NCBI GenBank assembly: GCA_017311315.1
Contig: CM029620.1
Span: forward strand, 5,011,779 to 5,075,778
Reading direction: 5' to 3'
Length of the DNA: 64,000 nucleotides
From: Dendrocalamus latiflorus
Taxonomy: Eukaryota; Streptophyta; Magnoliopsida; Poales; Poaceae
A program made the position numbers and the translations under genes. Below are positions 31,232 to 41,937 of this stretch, in pieces. Each line of letters begins with the position of its first letter. The stretch's first letter is position 1. A model generated the notes under the pieces. That model made no database searches. It was not told where the DNA came from and worked only from the letters and a program-made list of their open reading frames with translations.

Positions 31232-32364
31232 TGTTACCCTTATAGACCATAGCAAGAACATTTGAACACCAGCACAAATTACCCTACTCCTCTTCTTCTC
31301 CTCCTCCTTCTCTTCCTCTTCTTCCTCCCTCCCTTCTTCTCTTTTGCTCGGTTGACAAGGGGTGGAGGTGCTGCAGATTGGAGGGATTGCAAGGGAGAAG
31401 GGGGACGTGAGTAGGGGTGGAAAACGGTAACGGATAATTCGTTTTATCTGATATTCGTATCCGAGAAAACAAAAATATGGTAAGCAAAAATCCGTATTCA
31501 AAAATATTCGTATTCGTATTCGAGAATATTCGTATCCGTATTTGAGAGTATTCGTATTCGCATTCGTATTCGAGAATATTCGTATCCGTATTCGTATTCG
31601 AGACTATTCGATTCGTATTCGATCCGTTTCTAGAACTTATGAAAAAATCGTACAAATTTTGTGATTCAAAATTTGAATTTAGGCGGTTTAAAACCGGTAA
31701 CCGGTCAAAAACTGGTGAAAAATCGGTAAAACCGCTAGGATTCCGTTTTATCCGATATTCGTATCCGAGAAAATCCGTATTCGAAAATATCCGTATTCGT
31801 ATTCGAGAATATTCGTATCCGTATTTGAAAATATCCGAATTCGTATCCGTATTCGTTTGAAAAATATGGATTCGTATTCGTATTTGAGACTATTCGACCG
31901 TATCCGATCCGTTTCCACCCCTAGACGTGAGGGAGGTGGGAGGCTAGGAGGAGGCGGCTATGGGGGAAGAAAAGGGGAGGGGAAAGGTGCCCGAGGGTTT
32001 GGGGGGTAAAGGGGTGGCCGACCCACCCTCCAATGGGCTAAAACCTTGGGCCAAAGGCCCATGCCTCCAACACCTCAAAAATTTTAGAATTTTAGTCCTT
32101 TTTTATCATAAATTATGTAGAATTTAATTCCCTATTTATCACCCTAGAAAAACTTATTTAACCCTCATTCAATTCTCAATTTTAATCGCCAAAATCTCCA
32201 AACGTCGTTTGGAATATTACTCCATGGCCAAAAACTCATCAAAATATTGAATTTTCTTCCCTTTTGCGAACCTCAGAAAATTACATCTTTAATTCTATTA
32301 TTTTTAATTATCATTAATATTTTTTAATTCACCAAATCTCTCGACTACCATTCGGGATATTACA
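31232..32364 (-). repeat. Possible gypsy-type LTR or LTR fragment
   Basis: Read on the minus strand, this segment starts TGTAATATCCCG, like many grass gypsy LTRs, and could end GGGTAACA. No matching target duplication or partner LTR was found. It is interrupted by a hAT MITE at 31412-31923. Confidence 0.35.
31412..31923. mobile_element. Non-autonomous hAT element (MITE)
   Basis: The 512-bp element has ends TAGGGGTGGAAAACGG and CCGTTTCCACCCCTA, flanked by a perfect 8-bp duplication GACGTGAG (31404-31411 and 31924-31931). The interior is mostly repeats of attcgtattcgagaat-like words in both arms and has no coding capacity. The 8-bp duplication and TAGGGGTGG ends indicate the hAT superfamily. 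Confidence 0.9.
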
Positions 32365-34142
32365 GTCTGGCTTCGACCACGGACGGTAGTCTAATTGGCC
32401 TTGTGATGGCTGGTCCGAACGACAGGTCCGAACGTCAAGCTTTGACCACAACATTTCGACCACGGTATTTCAACCATGGTATTTTGACCACGTCCGACTT
32501 GGACCACGTCATGTTTCGATCACGGCAGACTTTAACCATGTCCGACTTCGATCACAGCTGACTTCACCCACGTCTAACTTCGATCACATCTGATTTTAAC
32601 CACGGCAATTCGACCATGGTGTTTCGATCTCATCATTCTTCGGTCACGACATTTCGACCATGGAACATCAACTATAGTAGAACGACTATACCTGGTTGAA
32701 AATGGTAAGTTTCAGTGAATCGATCATAGCTACAATACTTTTTGATGGTCGTAGCTACAGTGCTTTTCAATGGTCGTAGCTACAGTGCTTTTGTCGATGG
32801 TCGTAGCTACAGTGCCTTGTTTGTGGTCGTAGCTACAGTAACTGATCGATGGTCATAGACTTTACTAGTAGCGATGCTTGCTATTCTCTAGTGTTCTAAG
32901 CGTTGGTATTTCCGAAGTACTCATGTTTGAGTGCTCTATGAGCTAGCGATCGGTCTTGCATAGCGGTTGTAACCGGTCGTAATAAATGATCTGAAGTTGG
33001 TGATTTCTAGAGAGTGTGGAAATTATGTTCGTGGATGACCTGGTTAGTATTCGTAGATGGTTTGGTTCTTGTCTATTGATAGACGAGGGTGTGTTATATG
33101 TGTGTACTGATGTTGGTCAAGTTATAAAGAACTTGTGTTGGGGAAAACATTTCTTTGGTCTTTGCATATGCAGGTGGGTGTGGAGACAGTCATGGTTGGT
33201 GACGAGGAGGACTGGGACTAAGATGGGGAAATCTGATGTCTAGGCAGTCGATGATGTCACGCGAGGTCGTCGGGCTCACACTAGAGCATGTGGAGATCAT
33301 AGGTGGTGATTCATGGAGAGGCTACGTGCGGTGCTGTCCAGGAGGCTTTGACACGAGTGGTGGTGATGCGTAGAGAAGCCACAGGAGGTGCAGTCCTGGA
33401 GGCTTCAACATAGAAGTTGATAGTGTGTGATGAAGATACAAGAGGTGCTATCCTAGAGTCTTCATCATGTGATGAGTGGATGGAGTCTGTAACTAAGGAG
33501 ATTTAGGGTTTGGTTAAAACCCGTGTTTGGAAGGGTTTCGAGTCCCTTGTTTTAGAAGAGATAGAATTGCATGTCCAGTTTGGTAAGGACACGGTTTAGG
33601 GCTCTAGCATATAAAAGCAGGGGAGAAGCTGATGGTTTAGCCGTGGCTTTGGAATGCTTTTTGTGCTAGAGTTTTTAAGGGTGCTGTGAGGCGCTTTGTA
33701 GTCATAAACATGATATAGAAGTAAAATATCATATCAGTTCTCAAAGAAAGAAATCATCGCTGACGTTGTCTCGTTGTCTCAATCGAAGCACGATGAGATT
33801 TTCTGAGCATCACTTTGCTGCGTTCTTGTCAGTGTGCTATCGCATCACGACCTTATGATCTATGAGTGCAGTGTTGTCTTCGTCTTGTTCTTGTTCGAGC
33901 GGTCGAAGCGATGTGGGGACGAAGCATTCCAAGAAGTCGAAGCTTTCGAGTAGAGGAAGATTTACCTCCTCTAGTTGACAAAGGAGGTCAAGCATGCAGT
34001 CGAGCGAGTAGTCAAATGACTTGCAGTCGAAATCTACATTCGATAATTTATATTGTTTTTCTTTTGGTTTGAGATTTGTTTTCAGGTATCAAAAAGCAGA
34101 GGTAATCATTCACCCCCTCTAATTGTGCTATACGATCCTACA
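32365..34142 (+). repeat. Third Sirevirus-type LTR (5' edge uncertain)
   Basis: It ends cattcaccccctctaattg...GATCCTACA, the same type of terminus as the LTR at 10336, and has a TATA box (33610-33616). Upstream lie about ten cgaccacgg-type words (32370-32660) and five copies of a unit of about 25 bp with core gatggtcgtagctacag (32735-32860). The segment at 33106-33190 is visibly related to 61570-61690. The left boundary is not certain, and no target duplication was found. Confidence 0.65.
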
Positions 34143-34447
34143 AGTTTCATGCCTCTAGCTCAGGCATTACTACCTATGCCTTAAAGTGAGACTGCCACCT
34201 CTAGCTCTCAAGCAACCTATCCTATGTTGAGCTGCAAACCTTCCATTTGAACAACACAAGAGCAGGTATAAGGGAGTAGAATATACTCTGACTAAAACAG
34301 GAATAAGTGACAAGAATGTAAAGCATACTGGTACAGATCATGGTGTCACTGCTAAAGTCATGCTAGAAATAGTACGCATGCTAAATTATACAACTAGATA
34401 ATAATACTACCCAGCAGATGGGAAACACTCCGACAAGATCTCACAAG

Positions 34448-35574
34448 CTAAGGGCTCACTGGCTCTCTCTCCTTTGGGTCACTCTCCTCACCCTCTCCAT
34501 CCTCATCTCCATCATCCCTATCGTCTCCCCTAGGTCTCTGGCTAGTACCCTCTCCCCAACCAGCTGTACGGCTGCTACCCGGGTCCTTGAAGCAAGATCG
34601 ATAGAGCTCCTCAAGAGTGGCTAAGTCTCGAATGGGATCAGGGTGCACGGTGATGTGGGCTCCACTGGTCCTTGGTCTAGGATGGCAGGGGCGGGGGTGA
34701 AAGAGTCCATGTGCTGAGGTGCCTCCTAAGCCTCCCTGAGGTGGTAGAGTAGGAAGGTAAGGGTAGGGGTCATAGAGTGTGATAGGAATATTGGAGTAAT
34801 AGTCAAAGAAAGAATTTGGAACATACTTTGGGGAGGGCACAGGGATATAGTCGGCTCCCTCAAAAGTCCTAACTATGGAAGGTGGGGGTGGTGGTGGCGG
34901 TGGTGGAGGCAATGGCAGAGAGTAAGCCAAATGAGGTGTTGGGGCTGGAGGTGCGGCACTAGGATAGCTGGTCCTTGGGATATCCGTCAAAGGCTGGGAT
35001 GTGGCACCTAAGGTAGTGGAAGGGTGGGATCCTCTCAAGGAATCTAACTCCAAGTCAATGCAGCGCCTCCTCCAAATCTCTGAGTTCTCCTCTGCTTAGG
35101 CTAAGGCTCCATAGGTGGTGTTATGAAGGAGGGTGTTGGCTAGTAGCATCGTGCCAGCTGTCTCCCTTTGTAAGGTGGCCGTGGTGATGGAAGGTATCCC
35201 TATGGATCAGCTAGAAGGGATAGGACCAAACTGTACACCCTGGCTACCCAGGTCAAAAGGTGGGATTTGTCCAAAGGGTGTGTCTTTCAGCTGATCACTA
35301 AAATGTGCCCAAGGTGCATGTGTAGCCTTATAGGCTACCTCCTGTAAGGGTAGGTAATCATTTGCTAAGCGCCACTCCTCAATACACTCTATAAACTATA
35401 TGCTAGATTTAGGGAAATCCTGCTATAAAGACTCCTAAACGCGGTGTGGCACTGCCTACTTGGAACTCTAGAAAATACTCCAGAAAAGGAGCTCCTAAGG
35501 AATGTAGTAGCCTCCCCAACATCAATACATGCTCCTCATGGATCCTGTCGGATGGGACAATAAAATGAGCCATC
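34448..35574 (-). pseudogene. Gypsy-type gag-like ORF, degenerate
   Basis: On the minus strand an ATG at 35574 starts MAHFIVPSDRIHEEHVLMLG, continues through GRLLHSLGAPFLEYFLEF, and then accumulates stops. An open 201-codon part at 34448-35053 is proline-rich (long PPPP runs) and ends in acidic, Glu/Asp-rich sequence. Position, directly after the primer-binding site at 35780, supports a gag-like protein of a gypsy-type element. No zinc knuckle or polymerase is seen, because the element is cut at 34143 by the neighbouring LTR. Function unknown. Confidence 0.5.
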
Positions 35575-35779
35575 CTGCAAAAGTAGGGGGTTCTATTTTA
35601 CTACAGGTACTACCTTTAAGAGAGAGGAGCTTTTAATATAATAATTTTGACACAAAGTAGAATAGAAACTGAAGCAAGGGCAAGAATTAAATAAAAGTAC
35701 TTAGTGCCACAAAACAAGTGGGAAAAGTCCACTTAAGTCCTACTGCAGTATCTACATTATTAGCATGGCCCTACTTATT

Positions 35780-35791
35780 GCTCTGATACCA
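35780..35791 (-). other. Primer-binding site of minus-strand gypsy element
   Basis: On the minus strand, GGTGCCACATG is followed by TGGTATCAGAGC, an exact initiator-Met primer site. Confidence 0.85.
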
Positions 35792-35793
35792 CA

Positions 35794-38700
35794 TGTGGCA
35801 CCCCATGTAATTATCCCAAGGATAATCACACTTAAGCAATGGATTATTATTTGTCTAATCAGTAAAACATTATTCTGACAAATAATAAGCCTTTACCAGA
35901 TTTACGCAGTAGAACAATAATATAGAAACTGTACTCTTATTACAGCACTTACCATGAGGGCTATAGTCTTAGCACAGGTATATAAATAGCAAAAAATACA
36001 ACACAGATACCCAATGGCTCTCCTGTTTGGCTCAATGGGATGCCTACTCGTCCCAACCGTAGTATAGGGGGTCCATCTCCCCTGACTCCTCATAGCCAAC
36101 ATCCTCCTCTCTGTTGAACTCAGCGATGCTCGTTGTCCCCTATTCCGGCTCGAAGTACTCTCCAGTCGGAACAGAGTCTGACAAAGGAAGATAATAGTAA
36201 GGGTGAGTACTAATGTACTCAGCAAGCGTAATAATAGCAAAATGCACTGCATGCCTCTCCTTTTCCTTACTTCCATTTCTAATTAGTTACTTTCAGAAAT
36301 TACCCTCATCAAAATAAGTGACACATTTTCATTTATGAAGATTCTACTTTTCACTTGGGTGAAGAAAGATCCCTAGTGATCACCGTAGTCCCCAATCCAA
36401 AAGACTGGCATGAATCTATGATTTTATTAAGCACTGCACAGGTTGTGCCACTTTGCCCATAGCTACTCTGAACCATCATAACTAGGCTTTCCACACTTCC
36501 TGGTGTGGGGTCAAGTTCAAAGTACAGAACTTTTCCCAGATTACATTGCTCAATCTTCAGCCCGTCTATTTTCCACTGGTATACCGAGGCTCCACCAGCT
36601 TCTAATAGTGTTTGGTTGGTACTGGCTCCTGGCCCAACACTCCACCTGTGCATATAGCGCCTTGGGACTTACTTCCATACTGGCGTTACTAGTCCTGAGC
36701 TTAATCCATCTCTACTCACACATAGTTACTTACCCAATGTGGAGAGATGAATAATGTAACAGGGTAATATTTTCTATCCGTCTGAGATGGAAAAATAGAT
36801 GGCACTTTAGTTACAGTCCCCGATCTGAGTGACAGTTTGGTGGATCCTTATATTCTAGCCATATGTAAAGGGGACCAGCATGCCCTCTCTCTGCTGGCTC
36901 CTCCACATACTCTTGTAGTTCACATACTCTTGTAGTTCGATCACTCCGCTCAGCCAGACTACTAGCTCTATCTCGTACATCTCTTCTTTTCTTTCTTTTT
37001 CTCTTCTTTTCTTTTCTTTTCTCTTGCTCATTTCCTTAATCAGTTTAATTTTTCAAATACCTTTCTGATGCACTTGCAACGTAATGATACAGAACATAAT
37101 TTGTACATTGACATAACTATATTTGATCAAGAAATAGCTTGCCTGAGTAGTAGTAAGTGATGGGATTAACTGAAGCCTGGTCTGCTACCTCGGCTTGAAC
37201 TGGCTCAATTTTTGCATTACTCCAGGCACTTTATTATAGTGAAATATTTATTTAGGATACTACTAGATTAGAAAAATTCCCTTACCCCGTTTTGGTGGAT
37301 TTCTATCCTATCTACGATGTTAGAGTTCTACTGGGCTTCTTTCCACTTGCTATTTGGTCCATTGGTTGCACTGGTTCTAAATGATGGCCTGACCTATTTA
37401 GTTCATGGCCTATTGGCCCAACTCTTGGCCTCACTGGTCAGCACAAAACACCGCTCTCCCTTCACCCAAAATGCTTGGGCCAGCTTGGCCGAACTAAAAT
37501 GTCTCGCCTCCCTGGCTAAGCAGACGCTCGGCCACATCGGTAGGCACAAAACGCCGCTCCGTTGGCCCAAAATGCTTGGCCCAGCTTAGCCGACACAAAA
37601 TGTCTCGCCTTCCTGCCTAAGCACATGCTCGGCCACTATGGCCACACAACGCCTCACCTCCTTGGTCCTTATACGCTCATCCAACGCTCTGGCTCCTCCC
37701 CGTCACTCTTCTCCCATTACTCCCTCTTCTCGGCGCAGATGGTTGCTTCTTAACTTCCTTCTTTATTGAGACTGGATGCTCTACCTTCCCTGACTACTCG
37801 GTGTACTATCCTCCTTCGGCTTGGATCTGGGTTGATTTATCCCTCTCGAGGTCGCTCCTCGTTGGATCTACTGTTGTTGCTGCTTCCCGTCACTGGATCT
37901 AGTGGCTACCCGCTAGATCTGGTAGCTACTTGTTAGATATACGGGTACTCGGCTCCTTGGCCTTTGGCTACTCGGCTGCTCGGCCTCTGGCAAGTCGGTC
38001 TCCGACTACTCCAGCTCCTTGGCTACTCGGTCTCCGGCTACTTTGGTTGCTCAAGGTGGCTCCCTCAACCTCCTCTTCATCCTTAAGGAGGATGCCACTG
38101 GCTGGGGTGGATTTTACAGCGGGCTTGGTTCTTAGCTGGTGGTCATGGCTGGGAGGCTCAGCTTCATCACCTCTCCAGTTCTACCTCCTCCTCATTATAT
38201 TTGCATAAATTTTACCACACTCGGTTCTTGGGGATCCTAGTGATCGTGCTGTTGAAACTTGGCCTCTAGGGCTCTCATGCCTGGGAGTGGTTCCCCAGAT
38301 TCCAAGAGCACTCACGGTGCTAGCGTGTGCCACTGGTCACTATGGTAGCCACCAGTTGGGTTGCTCCTTCCTTTTCAACTGCCTAGCTCAATCGGCCCAA
38401 CCGATATGGAGTGGTGCCGAGTGTTTTGTGTGCTCATGCAGGATGAGTTCAGAAAAAGGGAAAAGGAAGAATGAAAGGTGGGAGGGAAAGAGTGGGCCTA
38501 CTTATGTTGGGCTGAGAATGGAAAGCTCGTTGGTTGGCTGCAGTTGCGGTATGGTCCTCGTGTGGTTGTGTGTGTGGATGAAGGTGTGGTCGAGGCTTTT
38601 GTTGCTATTGGGGACATCGTCTTGTGGTGGTCATTGCCTTGTGGTGTCCACCCAATCAGCCTCCTTATCACTTGGTCAACGCTCTCCTTCATCTTCCTCT

Positions 38701-39120
38701 ACTTTCTGCCTCCCCTTCTCCGACACTCCTCTCTTCTCACTGGTTGGCTGCTGGCTTTAAGTGGGCTGCTGGCTTTAAGTGGGCTGGTGGCCCTCTGGCT
38801 TCGGCCATGACTGAAGATGGGTGGATTTAGTTTTGTCTTGGCTTAGTGTGTTCGGATGTTCTTGGTTGTCAGGAGGGGGTTGAGTGCTCTCTGTTGGCCC
38901 TGTGAGCTCTCAGCTAGTTTGGCAATGAGGTGGGCAAAATCGCTGGGGCTAGGAATGTTGGCTTTTATATGGGAGCTTTCGGCCTCTCTCTCTCTCTCTC
39001 TAGCTTGGTTGTGCATAGCTGGGAATGCTCCAATCTTATTCCATCTTGAGTCCTGGCTCCCTGTGGCTTTGGCGGACCGAAGGTCCTACATGTAGGCTGT
39101 TCACTATTTTGGGATTCCTT
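35794..39120 (-). repeat. LTR of minus-strand gypsy element (outer edge estimated)
   Basis: The inner edge is firm: tgtggcacccc at 35794 next to the primer-binding site. The outer edge is a guess, since no second LTR or target duplication is present. The interval has no recognisable protein. It contains a TC-rich tract (36985-37025), diverged gctcggcc- and ctactcgg-type repeats at 37480-38060, and a (TC)n run near 38985. Its open frames look compositional. Confidence 0.5.
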
Positions 39121-40105
39121 CAGACTAAGGAAAGTTCAGAAATATGGGTTTTGGATTTTAAAATGCCAAATGGTGAGGCCCAGTTGTGGTGAGAGGTGCC
39201 GATCGGCTCAGGACGGTCTGGGAACCTCGATTAATACCACTCTATTTGGCTTTAGGAGCCCGAGTGTATTGTCGGTAGCTTCTTTCCCCTCTTCTTTTTA
39301 TTTCCCCATGGATTGTTATTTGATTTGCTCTCTAACTACAAAAGAAAAAGAGGGGGTGGTCGATTTGGGATGCTAACGTTGGCGACATGCAGAGACAGGG
39401 CAAGGAAATGCAATGCAATACTTAATTTAATCTTTAGCTCACTGTAATTGTTATTAGAAATTAGTTTTTCATGCATGCACAAATCTTGTAATTGGAAAGG
39501 AATTGTAATAATTAGCTTTAATCCATTTTTGAGGTCTAGAGTCAAAAGTTGTAATTTATTATTGTGATTATTGAGTTGTAATAATTAATGATTATCTTTC
39601 ATGTACCATGTCCCATATCAGTGCATCCTGCACAATCTTCGTCGAGTTCATGTTAAGAGGGTCAATTCATTCTACATTCATAAATCTCTGATTTAAATAG
39701 TTTGATTGAGGATTGATTTAGTAGAGCATCGAATTTGAAAGAGGTTTTGTTAGCTTGGATAACATCATGTTTGAATTAAACTGTGCAGGTTGGGAGAACA
39801 ACTATTGTTCAATCTTCTTAAAATTTGGACTAATGTAGGGACTCATAATACTTTGATTGTACCAAGTTTCATGTTGTAGGATCTATGTGTTGCTATATAT
39901 GAGTGAAATACTAAAGTAAAAGAGTTTAGTTTACCTCCTCTACTTTTTAGAAAGTACCCACTGACCACTACTGTGAAACCAGTTATTTAATCCCTTCATC
40001 TTTTAAAAATCAGAGCAAATCACCCTCTCTCGACGATGGTTTTCAAAGCGTTTTGCCATGCCGACAGCTTATGTGGCAAGTGCCACTTATTTGGCATCCC
40101 TTATC
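39121..40105. other. Intergenic region with one arm of a diverged inverted repeat
   Basis: No gene. The segment 39978-40085 (ggttatttaatccc-like, then a gcttatgtggca-like end) reappears in inverted, diverged form at about 50185-50280, beyond the copia element that follows. Confidence 0.5.
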
Positions 40106-41123
40106 CACCAGAAATAGAGCCATATGAGTGAGGCTCATTTCCTCTAATTCCAAAGTATGCATGGTTTAGTACCATCTTGCTAATGCAAAGTGGAGGTGAC
40201 CAATTTATAAGGTGGAGCCCTTTCCACTCCTTGAATCATGTCACACATGGATGCAAATGGTATGAGGAGGGTTTTGTCTAATCGCACACACACGCACACA
40301 TGCGCACGCGTATTCACACATTTTCGCGTGCAAATCGCATAATTGTGATTTGCGACGTGCGACCGTGCCATGATATGGTGCGCCACTTGGCAGACCAAGC
40401 CCACCTTTATTTTGGCTGAACTATGCATCAATCTCTCTCTCTCTCTCTCTATTTGATTGAGATTTGAACGTTTGAATTTGAGGCTTTATTGGGTTTTGAT
40501 GACAGGCAGTTACCAGTGGGTAAATAGCTGGTTAAATGTGTCAGTTTTTAGTGGGTAAATGGCTGCTTAATCATGTCAGTTCATAGTCTGTCTATCTATA
40601 TCTATATCTATATCTATATCTATATCTATATCTATATCTATATCTATATCTATATCTATATCTATATCTAGAGACATCCAAAGTATACAGTTAAGAATCT
40701 CACTGCCTCCATTTCTTCCTCCTACGAACTTGTGCTGTTGTTCTACGTAGTCTGAACCTTGTCAACTCTTCTTTTCGGCATGCACCGTGAAGAGGGAGCG
40801 CTATCTCCAAGCCGTTGTTGCCGTGAAGACCTGCACAAAGGCAGCAATAAGGTTTCTGGGCAGCACATTTGTACAACCGCTCCTACACTGCGTCTTCTAT
40901 GTTTCTGCACTGCATCGAGTTTGTGCTGTTTCCTATTCTTCATCGAGTCCAACAGTAAGTCGTTCGCGTATTCAATCGACTTTGATACTGTATTTTCTTT
41001 GCGTATTTTCTAAAGTACAATGAGTAGCCAGCTGTTAGTTATATGTTTTGTATCACCAGATTTTTTTACAATATTTGTCTCCTAGTAAAATTTAGAATTA
41101 AAATATTGCCCACATTCCCAACA
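40106..41123 (+). repeat. 5' LTR of old copia element
   Basis: It matches 49099-50026 along its length. It is about 90 bp longer because of a hexanucleotide microsatellite at 40592-40670. The first bases are mutated (ccaccagaaatag versus tgttagaaatag). Confidence 0.85.
40592..40670 (+). repeat. (tatatc)n hexanucleotide microsatellite
   Basis: About 13 near-perfect copies. The partner LTR has only tctatatatatgcc at this place. Confidence 0.95.
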
Positions 41124-41162
41124 TTCCAAAAACCTTATTGTGAACTTTGTTGCAATATAGCA

Positions 41163-41932
41163 ATGGCCAGTGCTTCTGATGTGATGAAACCTAAGAGGTT
41201 TTCTGGTTAGAACTTTCGTAGATGGCAGACTAGAGCCAAGTTTTGGCTCATGTGTTTGGGGCTGTGGGGGGTTATCCACCTACAATATCCATTTACGATT
41301 GAGCAGTTCATACAATTTGAAAATGCAAACAACGTTGCTCTTTGCTGCATCTGTTTTTCTGGCACATCAGCTCTATGATGTGTACATGGACTACAAGTCC
41401 CTCATAGAGTTGCAAGATGCACTAGAGCACAATATGCAGAGGCAGAGGTAGGTCGCTGGCTCTACATGTGTGAGAAATTTTTTGAATTTAGTATGGATGA
41501 GGCTAAGTCCATAGTTGGACAAGCTCATGACCTCCAGATACTAGTCAGTGAGATTACGCACCTGGGTTGTGTGCTGTCTCTTAAGTTTGTGGCTGCAGGC
41601 ATTGTTGCAAACTCACTGCTTTTTGATGGGATTTTGCCACTAGCTTGAAACGTAGGAGGGAAGAGATTTCTGTTGAGGATCTTATTACTGCCCTCGATGT
41701 GGAAGAAAAAGCAACTGCAAAAGATGCACCCAACACCTCTGGCCAAAGCAATGCAAATTTCATACAGAAAAAGACTACTGCAAAGAAGTACAAAGCCAAC
41801 AAACCAAACAAGATAACTAGCTTTAAGAAAAGAAAAACTAAAAAATGATTTGAGGGATATTAGTTACTTTGTGTGCAGTAAAGACGGTCATATGGCGAAG
41901 GACTATTGCTTCCGCAAGAGCAAAGATGGTGA
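41163..41932 (+). pseudogene. Copia gag, degenerate
   Basis: The start reads MASASDVMKPKRFSG, a typical copia gag beginning, then WQTRAKFWLMCLGL. Later blocks include LYMCEKFFEFSMDEAKSIVG and EISVEDLITALDVEEKA. The knuckle region (CSKDGHMAKDC-like) lies at about 41874-41910. Frames shift several times and in-frame stops occur. The coding region is interrupted by the solo LTR at 41938. Confidence 0.8.
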
Positions 41933-41937
41933 ACAGC

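Noticed and set aside
37317..38830. Several open frames of 60-157 codons
   Set aside because: They lie in repetitive LTR-like sequence with ctcgg repeats, with no recognisable protein.
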